A stretch of 64,000 bases of DNA from Streptomyces sp. FIT100 (GTDB lineage Bacteria > Actinomycetota > Actinomycetes > Streptomycetales > Streptomycetaceae). Shown one piece after another: positions 44,182 to 52,804 of the stretch (positions are counted from its first letter, which is position 1; each line of letters opens with the position of its first letter). The stretch is taken from assembly GCF_024584805.1 (NCBI RefSeq), contig NZ_CP075715.1, positions 7,411,526-7,475,525 on the forward strand. The letters are read 5' to 3'. Under the pieces are notes generated by a model that worked only from the letters and a program-made list of their open reading frames with translations, did no database searches and was not told the DNA's origin. The position numbers were made by a program, and so were the translations under genes.

Positions 44182-44221
44182 GGCGGTGGCGGGCCTTCCT
44201 GCGGGAGGGCCCGCCACCGCC
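44182..44221 (+). terminator. Hairpin terminator after the streptogrisin-type gene
   Basis: Perfect 14-bp stem GGCGGTGGCGGGCC / GGCCCGCCACCGCC with a 12-base loop, 17 bp after the stop. Confidence 0.8.
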
Positions 44222-44310
44222 CGTTCCTGTGACCAGCGTCCCCCACCCCATGAACAGCCCAGCGGCCCTTGCACGAAGGGCACTCGCTCGGCTTCCTCTC
44301 TGGGGTGAGG

Positions 44311-45156
44311 TCATGGTCTGGCTGGTGTGATCAAGGCGTCGGCGCCGTCCTGGATAGCCTCGCGGCGGCCAGTGGTGCTGTGTCTGGCGACGTGGCCAGT
44401 CCAGGATGCTGTCGTGGCCGAAGGCGAGCAGATGTTCAGGATGTCCCAGATGAGCACGATCGCACCGCCGAGCCATTGGTCGGCGGTGATCAGCAGGTCC
44501 CGGTACTCGCGCCAAGGGAAGCCCATGCGGGCGCCGCGGCGACCGTCGTCCCGTCGCGGCCGGTGGATCAGCCGCGACCTGTGGCCGGGGCTTGCAGCGG
44601 ATCATTACCGCTGCGGCCACCCGTCCGCGGGATCGGTCTCGTATCCGCGCCACCGTGGTCCGGCTGCCCTGCGACCAGTTCTTCGCCCATGGCGACGTGA
44701 TGGAGAACCACGCTTCGTCCTCGAAGGCGAAGCCAGGGTCCACGGGCCGTCGCGAGTCATCCACGCAGGACCACACCCCCTCGACCCATCCCGGCCACCC
44801 CATCGCCGTCCCGCTCGGTCGCCCCTCAAGCCCGGACCTGGCAGGAGCGGTCATTCCACACCAGCAGCTCGCGCATGCCTTTGACCGCGCTCCTGGGCCG
44901 GCTCTGCCTCCAACTGGCTCGAACCGCTTCTCGCTCAGACCCGGTAGCGACGCCGGCCCCTGTGGTCGCGGAGCCCCCGGACCGCCCTCGTCCCGCATCC
45001 GCCGCCATCGCCGCACCGAGCGGACACTGACCCACAGGTTCTCGGCGATCAACGAGCTCGCCTCGCCCTGGGCGAACCTCTCGCCCACCTGAGCCGCAAC
45101 TCCTCTTGGAACCAGTGCAGTTCGGCGGTCAGCCTGCCCCCTTGTGGATACCGCAT
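44311..45156 (-). pseudogene. Degenerate IS630-family transposase
   Basis: The pieces lie in different frames. ATG 45156 begins MRYPQGGRLTAELHWFQEEL, the usual N-terminus of winged-helix IS630 transposases. Next comes GERFAQGEASSLIAENLWVS, then VRSVRRWR. The first DDE block is recognisable in FAFEDEAWFSITSPWAKNW, and MGFPWREYRDLLITADQWLG followed by IVLIWDILNIC is the second Asp block. At least three frameshifts and a divergent C-terminus show it is dead. Clear terminal repeats and target duplications were not found. It marks the left edge of the accessory island. Confidence 0.8.
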
Positions 45157-45599
45157 GTCCCGGTGACGCCGCACATGCTACGAGCCTCAATCCTTACCAC
45201 TCCAGGAGTTCCATTCCGGTAACCGCATAAGCGCCCTCAATAGCGGAGCTAGGGTACTTGACGCTTTGCTGCTCATATGTCACTCTAATTTACGAGAGTA
45301 ATGCCGTATGCCCGTGGTGGGGATGCGGCATTTTTTTTGCGGCAAGTCGGCCAGGATCGCACAGTGCAGCGAGGCCATTTGGTGGGCCGGTTCTCTCCTG
45401 TAAAGCCACGATTGCGTCCCTAGGCAGACTTGGGGCACCACCAGCCGCCTCCGCTTCAGGTCGAAGAATGCGCGTTCTGTGCAGAGTGGCCCCGGTATGC
45501 CGAAACGGCCAGGTCATAAAGTGCGAAGTCAGAGATCAGCAGTGTTTTCCTTTGAGGAAGGGTCGAATATGTCGTACCGTCGGACAGTTGGAATCGTGA
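45157..45599. other. 443-bp low-GC stretch, no convincing gene
   Basis: Composition drops well below the genome norm, with TTTTTTTT at about 45332-45339 and CATATGTCACTCTAATTTACG at 45274-45294. A 113-codon frame on the plus strand shows no family resemblance and has Cys-rich filler character. It is likely eroded foreign DNA between the transposase remnant and the next relic. Confidence 0.5.
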
Positions 45600-45899
45600 C
45601 GGAGTAGCGATTCAGTCGAGCGAGCCGTCATCCGGGATCTCAACAACTCCTGGCAGGACGAGTGTGCTGAGTGGCTTGCTCTCGGACTGAAGGTGATGGA
45701 TCAGGCGGCAGTATCCGACGACCACCAGGCGTCGGTTACCGCGGTGCAGAAGTACATCGATGCCAACTCGCGGGATAAGTCAGTGGCCTCTGTGCTCATT
45801 CTCGACGCGGTAAGCATCCATGACAGCGAGATGAGCCGGATTTCCCGCACGCTGAACCCTGCCGATTCAGAGGAACTGATTGATCCGACACCTCGGTAG
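45600..45899 (+). pseudogene. Relic of a small hypothetical gene
   Basis: An open frame from 45600 to TAG 45899 reads SSDSVERAVIRDLNNSW, then QDECAEWLALGL and MDQAAVSDDHQASV. It looks like true coding sequence with helical character, but it has no start codon before GTG/ATG 45693. A GTG at 45596 (GTG ACG GAG TAG) is out of frame by a single base and would be the natural start, so a frameshift next to it is likely. I do not recognise the family. If translated from 45693 it would give a 68-residue protein. Confidence 0.45.
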
Positions 45900-45967
45900 C
45901 GAAAAAGGTCGACTAAGGGCACAGCGGTGGCGAACCGGTCCAGTGCGGTTCGCACCTCGTCGGGGTT

Positions 45968-46231
45968 GTGTACGAGGTGGACAGTCAGCCGACATGCGAC
46001 TACGAGGTCCGTTCCGCACTGGACCGCTGGGAACCCCGCATCGTCCTCGAAGACGTGGCAGTCGGCGCTGGCGACGCCCAGCAAGGGCTGCTGTACGTCC
46101 GCCTGAGGTACCGCATCGCGACGACAAACAGTACCCGCAACCTCGTCTTCTCTTTCTACCTCATCCCAGGCGAGTACGCGCCCCATTCGGGAGGCCGCCG
46201 ATGGATGAGCTGGAAGTGCCGGCCTCGATGA
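45968..46231 (+). pseudogene. C-terminal remnant of a GPW/gp25-type baseplate protein
   Basis: The frame reads VRSALDRWEPRIVLEDVAV, then LLYVRLRYRIATTNSTRNLV and FSFYLIPGE. This matches the C-terminal half of the gp25 baseplate-wedge family of phage tails and contractile injection systems, where the pattern is (A)L..WEPRI.V..V and YR...TN...NLV.PFYL. The N-terminal half, with its usual strands and helix, is missing, and no tail, sheath or baseplate neighbour remains. I read it as a relic of a contractile system. Its GC is lower than the surroundings. Confidence 0.65.
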
Positions 46232-46461
46232 GATTCGTTTCCAGGATTTCGTGATCGCGCCAAGCTCAAATTGCCGATCATGCACCTGGGATGGACGAAC
46301 GGCAACGTCTCGGAGACTGGTGCCGCTGCTCGGGCAGCCGCCGATGTCGACGGGCGTCTGCCGAGGATGGGCCGCGCAGCGCCGGGGGCCTTTTCTGAGC
46401 CGGTCAGGGGCTGGGTCGGTTATGAGTCGTCTCAGCGTAGTGAGTCGAGACAGGAGCCACC

Positions 46462-49400
46462 ATGTCACCAGGGTTGAAGGCAGTTGCGAAGGGTGCGGGC
46501 ACATTGGCGGCGGCCCAGGCCGGCAAAGGGGTTTCCGCGGGCGGGCCCGTGTCGCTTGAGGATGCCGTGAAGAGGCTGCAGCTCAGCGCCGGCAACCAGG
46601 CGACGGCGCGGTTGCTGACGAGCGTTGCGGGGGAAGGCACTTCGCGGGCCCGTGAGCCGAGAGGGCCACTGCCTGTCGCCGGAGAGGTGCCTGCTCGGGC
46701 TGCCGCTGCGGCCGGCTTGTCCGTGCCCTCTTCTGGTATGGACGTCTCCCGCTTCAGCACGATGAAGGCCGGACCCAAGGGGCCGTCCGGCGGAAGCGGG
46801 CAGGCGCGGGATCACGCCCTCATGGTTCATGAACGGTTGCAGGCCCACCGTGAATACCTCCTCGCCTACGGTCAGCAGCTTCAGGACGACAGCGCAGCCC
46901 TGAGTGGGAAGTTGGGGCATCTCTCGCAGACAGGAGGCACGGACGCCAAGACCGGGCTGCGCGAGGAGATGGCGGCCAATGAGGACGCGCTCAAGGAGAA
47001 CACACAGCATGTCACCAGGGTGCAGCAGCTGCTGGATGAGGCATCGGTGGAGTTCGAGGCGCACCGGGCGAAAGTGGGGTTTCGGCCGTACGCAGCCCCA
47101 GTAAACGTCACCGACGCGGTTCCCTTGATGTTCGCCGAGACAGACATGTCGGCTATCGAGCGCAAAGCAATGGCATTGCGTTCGGAGCGGATGACAGTGG
47201 ATCAGAGGATCACGGACCTGAAGAAGCAGCTGAAGGACGTCGCCGGGGAGGAGGCCGAGGCTCTCGGCATATCTCTGAGGACCGCATGGTCCCGCCTGGC
47301 GTCGATCACGGAGCAAGAGGCGGTCGTCGACGAGTCGCTTCGGGCGTTGCGGCAGGAGTACACGAGTCGCCTCGCCTTGCCGCTCAAGTTGCACGGTGGC
47401 GCCCCCGAGACCGTTTCGCAAGCGGCCGTCGGGTGGTTCCAGGGACCTTCCGGGCTGGAGAGGGAGCTCGCTCCGTTGACATCCCGGCCGGGTTTGTTCG
47501 TGGAGACAGACGGGGCGCAGCAGATGGGGGCCAGCGATGAGTTCGTTTCCCGGTCCCAGGCATGGCTGTCGCGGCAGGGGCTGCAATCCGGACTTGAGGC
47601 CGTGGCGCTGCTGGGGCGGCCGACGGCACGGATCCTGTCGGGATATGGAGCGCCGGCGCTCGAGCCGGTGGGTGTGACGGGGGAGGCGCCGTCGGAAGCG
47701 CTCGTGGCCGCGCGGACCAGCTACGACCAGGAGCTCCGCGGCGAGGAGACGGGTACCGGCACGGCGGTCTCCCGGCGAACCGCTGGCGAGTCGTTGGAGG
47801 GTGGGCTGAAGGAGGAGGACGCTTTGGTCCCTGCGGTGGCGCGGCTGCGTCCCCTGGCGGGGCCGATGTGGGTGGTCTCGAGTGCTCCGGGGAGTCTGGG
47901 CACGCCGGATGCGGCGGTGGCGTCGGGCCAGGAGCGCTACGAGGGCGAGGAGTTCACTCCGTGGTCGGAGAACGCGCCGTACGAGGCTCCGTTCTCACGG
48001 CTGGAGTCGGCGCTGGAGCGCGAGGCCGCCTTGCACGGTTTCCACAATCTGGTCGATCAGCTGCACATGCGGGTGGGCAGTACCGTCGTGGCCGGCGAAG
48101 TGAGCAGGAAGACGCTTAAGTCCCTGTTCAGTCTTCTCACGGGCGGTGTCGGCCGGTTCTCCAGTACCGCGCTGAGCGGGCTGGGAAGCCTGTCGGTGGA
48201 TCTGGCACAGATCGCGCTGATGCGCGGCGGTGTCAAGAGCCGGACCTTGGGCGCGCTCCTCGGAGAGATCAAGGATGCTCCATTCGCCAAGGCTTTTGAT
48301 GGCATGAAGGCGCTGGGCGACAAGCTCAGCGAGGCGGCTGGCGCTGCACAGAAGGAGTTGCTTCAGCTCCTTGAGAAGGCCCCGCCGCGAGTGCAGGGAG
48401 CTGCCGAGACCGTCGCCACGAAGGCCGGCGGGATCTGGTCCGTGATCAAAGAGAAGGCGGGGGTGGTGTTCCGGTCCATCACGTCGTATCTCGGCGGTCT
48501 GTGGGAGAAAGTAAAGGATGCATGGAAAAAGCTTCCTGCGTTTGCGGCGACCATCAGGACGGCCTACGACAAGGTCAAGGATTTCATCACGAAGAACCCA
48601 TATGCTGGCAAAGTTGCCAGATTCCTGGAGAAGGCTCTCGCTAATCTTCAGGCGAATGTGGCGGACCTGGCGGAGAAACTGTCGCACTTCGATGCTGTCA
48701 CGCAACTGCTCAAAGGCCTGGTCGATAGCGTCGACAAAGCGCTCAGGGAGACGGCTCCAGCAGTGGCCTTCAAGCTGGCCGTCAAGAAGGTCAACGACTG
48801 GGCTGCCACAGAGGGCGGGGAGTTCATCGCTCGGTTCGTGGGAGGAAAGGAGCGGTTTGATGAGCACATGAAGGGCTTCGTCGGGCAGCTGTCCGGTCTC
48901 ACTGCCCGGGCCAGGAGCTACGCCATCAGCCGCTCCCTGCACGAAGGAAGCAAGGCCCAGGTCGGTCGGCAAGTCACGACTGAGCATGCCTTCCTGGGGT
49001 TCCGCGACCAGAGTGCCGCCTTCGACTACGCGCTGCACCGGGCCGGCACCGAGCCGGGCGACCGGCACGTGATCCTCACGCAGGTCGATCTGCGGGACTG
49101 GTCCGGGCGGGATCTGGGGCCGCTGCTGATGCGTTCACCTCACCACCAGGGCCAGGACGCAATACTGCTGCCCGGGGCACGTCTCCTGATCAGCAAGGCA
49201 GACGTCATCGATACGCCGGCGGGGCGCATGGAGCTCATCGGGGCCATCGAGCAGGTCGGCGACCTCGATATCCGTGCCCAGGTCACCGACCCGCTCGGCA
49301 ATCTGGACTGGCTGGCGAGCGCTCCCGAGCAGGAATCCACCTGGGCCAGGGACATGCTGTCGGTCAGCACCCGTGCGACGTCCTTCCGGCAGCTCGCGAA

Positions 49401-50325
49401 ATTCGTGAACCGCTACTACAAGGGCGATGTCGAAAAGTGGATCACCCAGCTCCTCGGGGACTTCGCGGCGGAGATATGGCGATCGTTCACGGACTTGCAC
49501 ACAGTGAAACCACGGGACAAGAATCCGCTGGGCCGTGAAGTTGCCGGAAAGATTTTCCGGAACCTTGGTTTCCCTGAGGAGCTTGCCATTCTGGCGGAGA
49601 GGCTGGCCGCAGGGGACAGTCTTCTCGGTGCTCTGTACAAAGTGCACGAATACCAGCAGACGCAGAAGAGTCTCCCCTTCTGGAGGCGGTCCGCCTTCGA
49701 ATCCGTCACCGCTCTCAAGGAGGAGCTGCAGAAGAGGGCCGAGAAGCAGCAGCGGATCAATAGATCAATGTACACCGCGACGCTCATCGGTGGTGTCATG
49801 GGGCTCATCGAGTTACTCATCAACGCTGGGCCGGAAAATATTGCGGATTCCGTTCTGGGAACGAAGGGAGTACTGGGTGCCGGCGCCACATCCACTTTCG
49901 CACACTCGGTCATCGGCGGGACCGAGGGGTTCGAGGTCGTGCGTAGGATGCACGGTACTGCGGCGGCGGTCGTGGGGACAGCGGCGACTGAGGGAACGGA
50001 GCTAGCACATACCGCGCTCCAGATGCTCGACAAGCTGTCGAAGCAGTCCCCGTTCGACATCGCAGGACAGCTGCTGCAGTACGTGCCTTCCGAAATCCTC
50101 GGCGACCTCGGAAAGCCGGGTACCGCCGCCCTTGCGTACAAGAAGTTGTACGGCTGGCTGCAGGACGAGACAGTGCAGGGGTTCGTGCGGCTCCAACCCT
50201 GGGCAGTGAACCCTGTGGCGGCAGCGATTGGAGGCATGGCGGCGATGGCCGCCTATATGCCGGCGAGCTTCTTCCCGACTCGGCAGACCGTCTCGCTGTC
50301 CGAGCTGGGGAAGAGTACGTGGTAA
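46462..50325 (+). CDS. 1287-residue unknown protein, possible contractile-injection-system cargo
   Basis: I do not recognise this as a known family. ATG 46462 follows ACAGGAGCCACC. Residues 39-52 (LQLSAGNQATARLL) resemble the LQRSAGNAAV-type motif near the N-terminus of actinobacterial proteins linked to extracellular contractile injection systems (DUF4157-type and cargo). Then follow long helical, coiled-coil-prone stretches (about 120-300) and an Ala/Lys/Glu-rich helical middle (about 600-820). A beta-containing block near 838-930 (TTEHAFLGFRDQSAAFDYAL, later QDAILLPGARLLISKADVID) has a faint ADP-ribosyltransferase-like layout but lacks an E-x-E. Hydrophobic helices lie at about 1112-1130 and 1250-1272. 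There is no Sec signal. The gp25 remnant sits 230 bp upstream. Confidence 0.75.
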   Translation: MSPGLKAVAKGAGTLAAAQAGKGVSAGGPVSLEDAVKRLQLSAGNQATARLLTSVAGEGTSRAREPRGPLPVAGEVPARAAAAAGLSVPSSGMDVSRFSTMKAGPKGPSGGSGQARDHALMVHERLQAHREYLLAYGQQLQDDSAALSGKLGHLSQTGGTDAKTGLREEMAANEDALKENTQHVTRVQQLLDEASVEFEAHRAKVGFRPYAAPVNVTDAVPLMFAETDMSAIERKAMALRSERMTVDQRITDLKKQLKDVAGEEAEALGISLRTAWSRLASITEQEAVVDESLRALRQEYTSRLALPLKLHGGAPETVSQAAVGWFQGPSGLERELAPLTSRPGLFVETDGAQQMGASDEFVSRSQAWLSRQGLQSGLEAVALLGRPTARILSGYGAPALEPVGVTGEAPSEALVAARTSYDQELRGEETGTGTAVSRRTAGESLEGGLKEEDALVPAVARLRPLAGPMWVVSSAPGSLGTPDAAVASGQERYEGEEFTPWSENAPYEAPFSRLESALEREAALHGFHNLVDQLHMRVGSTVVAGEVSRKTLKSLFSLLTGGVGRFSSTALSGLGSLSVDLAQIALMRGGVKSRTLGALLGEIKDAPFAKAFDGMKALGDKLSEAAGAAQKELLQLLEKAPPRVQGAAETVATKAGGIWSVIKEKAGVVFRSITSYLGGLWEKVKDAWKKLPAFAATIRTAYDKVKDFITKNPYAGKVARFLEKALANLQANVADLAEKLSHFDAVTQLLKGLVDSVDKALRETAPAVAFKLAVKKVNDWAATEGGEFIARFVGGKERFDEHMKGFVGQLSGLTARARSYAISRSLHEGSKAQVGRQVTTEHAFLGFRDQSAAFDYALHRAGTEPGDRHVILTQVDLRDWSGRDLGPLLMRSPHHQGQDAILLPGARLLISKADVIDTPAGRMELIGAIEQVGDLDIRAQVTDPLGNLDWLASAPEQESTWARDMLSVSTRATSFRQLAKFVNRYYKGDVEKWITQLLGDFAAEIWRSFTDLHTVKPRDKNPLGREVAGKIFRNLGFPEELAILAERLAAGDSLLGALYKVHEYQQTQKSLPFWRRSAFESVTALKEELQKRAEKQQRINRSMYTATLIGGVMGLIELLINAGPENIADSVLGTKGVLGAGATSTFAHSVIGGTEGFEVVRRMHGTAAAVVGTAATEGTELAHTALQMLDKLSKQSPFDIAGQLLQYVPSEILGDLGKPGTAALAYKKLYGWLQDETVQGFVRLQPWAVNPVAAAIGGMAAMAAYMPASFFPTRQTVSLSELGKSTW

Positions 50326-50759
50326 GGGCCGACGTGTGTCCGTGGCTGGGTGAGCGGTACGGGCCGGAGCCCGTGCCGCGGTACCGATCCAAGGTCGACC
50401 CGGCGAAGAAGGTGATGACAGTCCACGAACAGGACAAACCTAGCCATAGTCAGGATGGGACCTCGCAATCCGTGAACATCTCGGAACCGTACGACCTGAA
50501 CGTGCCCTGGGCCGTGCGGTTGACGACGTCCGGAGCCTTCGTGCACGCGACTCCCGGAGCGCCAGTAAATTCGGAGTCATCAACGCCAGGCACGGCTGCA
50601 CAGGCATGTCCCTGGCCGACGGGAAATGGTTCTGCGACCGCCCGCCCAGGAAACGTGGTCCAGGTCAGCGGCTCGTCCAGTTCGTCCGCGCACGTGGGAA
50701 ACGGCTACGGAGACTGGAACGCTTCCTGTGCCGACTGGCGGCTCGGCGCTCTCGCCTGA
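50319..50759 (+). pseudogene. Broken L,D-transpeptidase (YkuD) gene
   Basis: Fragments of the C-terminal YkuD domain are readable in two frames. VDPAKKVMTVHEQDK is the usual domain start. LNVPWAVRLTTSGAFVHATP follows after a gap of about 80 residues. Then one frame over comes SKFGVINARHGCTGMSLADG, with the catalytic His-Gly-Cys. Finally, back in the first frame, GNVVQVSGSS and AHVGNGYGDWNASCADW close the domain. An internal deletion and two compensating frameshifts make it nonfunctional. It overlaps the last codons of the 1287-residue gene, suggesting it was pushed against it by deletion. Confidence 0.75.
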
Positions 50760-50924
50760 AACCGTCCGCTCGCCACCCGGCCCCGAGCCGGCCGGTGCCC
50801 GCGGCGCTGTCCCAGCCCGGGCGGGTATGCGCCTGGAGCCGAGACAGCGCCCGATGGCGGCGACTGACCGTCAGGTCTTGGGCTGCCGTGTGAGTGATCC
50901 GCGCTTCCCCTCAGGGAGTTGGCG

Positions 50925-52361
50925 CTACTGCGCGGGGGTGCCGCTCTTCTTCCTGCGGAGGAGAAGCACCGCGCCGCCGCCGACCACTACGAGCACGACC
51001 GCGATACCCGCGATGACAGGCGTGGCGCCACTGGAGCCGGTCTCGGCGAGGTCGGTGCCATGGCCGCCGGTGCTGCCGCCGACAGACGCGGGGCTGGGCT
51101 GGGAGGAGGGCTCGCCGCCGCCGCTGCCACCGCCACTGCCTGCGGTCTTGCAGTCCAGCACGCCGGAGAAGGACTTTCTGAAGCCGTCCTCGCCCTTGAC
51201 CGTGATGTCGTACGGCTGGTCCTCGGCTACCGGCACGGTCACGGTCTGCGACGCGCCGGGGGCTGTCTCGTGGTCCTTGCCGGACAGCTGGAAGCGGAAC
51301 GCCGCATCGCCCTCGTTGCCGACCGTGATGTCCACACCGCCCTTGGCGCAGTTCTTCTCGGCGGTGATCGCCGGGATGGCGCCTTGCTTCTTCCAGGAGA
51401 CCGTGGCCGCCGCGGACACCGTCGACCGGCTGGACCCGGCCAGGATCTGGGTCTGGCTCCTGGCGTGCTTGCCAATGCCGGTGAAGGCGCGGCCGACCGG
51501 GACCCGGGTGGCGGTCTGCGCGGTCAGCGAGGTGCTGCCGTCCTCGGCGCCCGTGGGCACATCGAAGAACAGCTGGGTGCCGTCGGCGGCGCTGGTGACC
51601 GGCTTGCCGTCCTTGCCGACGACCTTGACTCCGCTCGGCGCGTCGGAGGCCGGGGAGACGGTCACGCGGTCGGCGTTGGTGCGTACGGTGACCGGACCGA
51701 GCTTGCTGCCGGACTTGCCGGAGACAGCCGGCGGGTCCAGCGTCAGCGAGGCCTTCGGCTCGGCGACGCTCTGCGCGCTCTGCTGGAGGTAGTCGGCGAG
51801 CTTCTCGGCCGCCGGGTCGACGGCGTCCACCGTGACGTGGTCGGAGAAGCGCCAGATCGCGACCTGGGTGCCGGCCGCGGCGGTCTTCTCGGTGAGGTTC
51901 CCGGCGCCGGCCTTGGCAGCCAGCGCGGCCAAGTCGCTCACCTGCGGGTAGGAGTTCTGCAGGATCCAGCGGATCTTGCCGGCGTCCGCGTTGTTGTGCA
52001 GCGACGAGGCGCTCCAGGGAACTTCCTGGTACTTGGCCTGCCGCAACGTGGGGTTGTGGATGTCGATGCAGTACGTCTGGAGTGTGCCGCCGTCGTCGAC
52101 CGACATCTCGAAGAGCCCGGCGCGGACGCGCTGGTCTCCTTCGTCGCTGCGCACGACCGCCTGATCGAAGATCTTCAGTCCGCCGAGTGTCGCGGTGACA
52201 CCCCCGTGCGCCGAAGTGGCCTCGTCCGCGGTGGCGGTTCCCGTGGCGGATATCGCGCCGGCTGCGACCAGGCCCGAGGCCACGATCGCTGCGGCAATTC
52301 GACGTGGCCCGCGTAACAGCGTGCCGTGAGAGCGGACCGGGAATATCGCCCGTAGGGACAT
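50925..52361 (-). CDS. Thioester-domain surface protein with LAETG sorting signal
   Basis: A 478-residue cell-wall-anchored protein. AGGAGATACGCGCC precedes ATG 52361. A signal peptide (RRIAAAIVASGLVAAGAI, then TATAD) leads to a TQXA-type thioester domain. Its Cys98 (LQTYCIDIHNP) and Gln166 (AAGTQVAIWRF) should form the internal Cys-Gln thioester used for covalent attachment. Beta-rich stalk segments follow, then a Ser/Gly/Pro linker. The C-terminus has LAETG at about 438, a hydrophobic helix (PVIAGIAVVLVVVGGGAVLL) and RRKK, i.e. a class E sortase signal of the LAxTG type. It likely acts as an adhesin. No sortase gene is in the window. Confidence 0.92.
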   Translation of the reverse strand: MSLRAIFPVRSHGTLLRGPRRIAAAIVASGLVAAGAISATGTATADEATSAHGGVTATLGGLKIFDQAVVRSDEGDQRVRAGLFEMSVDDGGTLQTYCIDIHNPTLRQAKYQEVPWSASSLHNNADAGKIRWILQNSYPQVSDLAALAAKAGAGNLTEKTAAAGTQVAIWRFSDHVTVDAVDPAAEKLADYLQQSAQSVAEPKASLTLDPPAVSGKSGSKLGPVTVRTNADRVTVSPASDAPSGVKVVGKDGKPVTSAADGTQLFFDVPTGAEDGSTSLTAQTATRVPVGRAFTGIGKHARSQTQILAGSSRSTVSAAATVSWKKQGAIPAITAEKNCAKGGVDITVGNEGDAAFRFQLSGKDHETAPGASQTVTVPVAEDQPYDITVKGEDGFRKSFSGVLDCKTAGSGGGSGGGEPSSQPSPASVGGSTGGHGTDLAETGSSGATPVIAGIAVVLVVVGGGAVLLLRRKKSGTPAQ

Positions 52362-52804
52362 GGCGCGTATCTCCTGACAGAGGAATTTCTTGGGATAACC
52401 GCGGGACGGAGCGGTGCTGTGCGAGCCGCTCTTCCTTCACGTGGTGCACATACCTATCAGGCAGATGTCCGTCGCATCATCCGCAGACGGTGGATCACGC
52501 CATCACGACAATGCCGTCCTGCCGACTGGCAGGCCGGAGCGGGCATCCCGGCCTCCCCGCCTGCCCAGTCCCGCCGGCCGCCCCGCTCCCCGCGGCGCGC
52601 AGTTGTTGTCGCGGCGAACTCCCTTATTGGATAAGGCTATTCACGGCCGAATGGCTGCCGGTTCGGTCGGCAGATGTGGCCCGGTCCCACCAGGCTGCGG
52701 TTATCCTGAGCTTCGCCGCCGTACCTCCGTTGCGGCACCGCAGCGGAGTCCGGGCTGTGGTCACATATGGCTTGAAGTTCGGGACAGTCGCTGGGCGGCG
52801 GTCG
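52362..52804. other. 443-bp intergenic region before the thioester protein
   Basis: It holds the promoter of the thioester-protein gene and the 3' flank of the hydrolase gene. A small palindrome-like TTATTGGATAAGG stands at 52623-52635. The overlapping frames of 150-170 codons have no family resemblance. No RNA gene was seen. Confidence 0.5.

Noticed and set aside
45258..45599. 113-codon plus-strand frame in the low-GC stretch
   Set aside because: Composition unlike a folded protein and no recognisable motif; probably chance.
48978..49260. ADP-ribosyltransferase domain in the 1287-residue protein
   Set aside because: Layout is suggestive but the E-x-E motif and a clear R and S-T-S set are not visible; mentioned only as a weak possibility.
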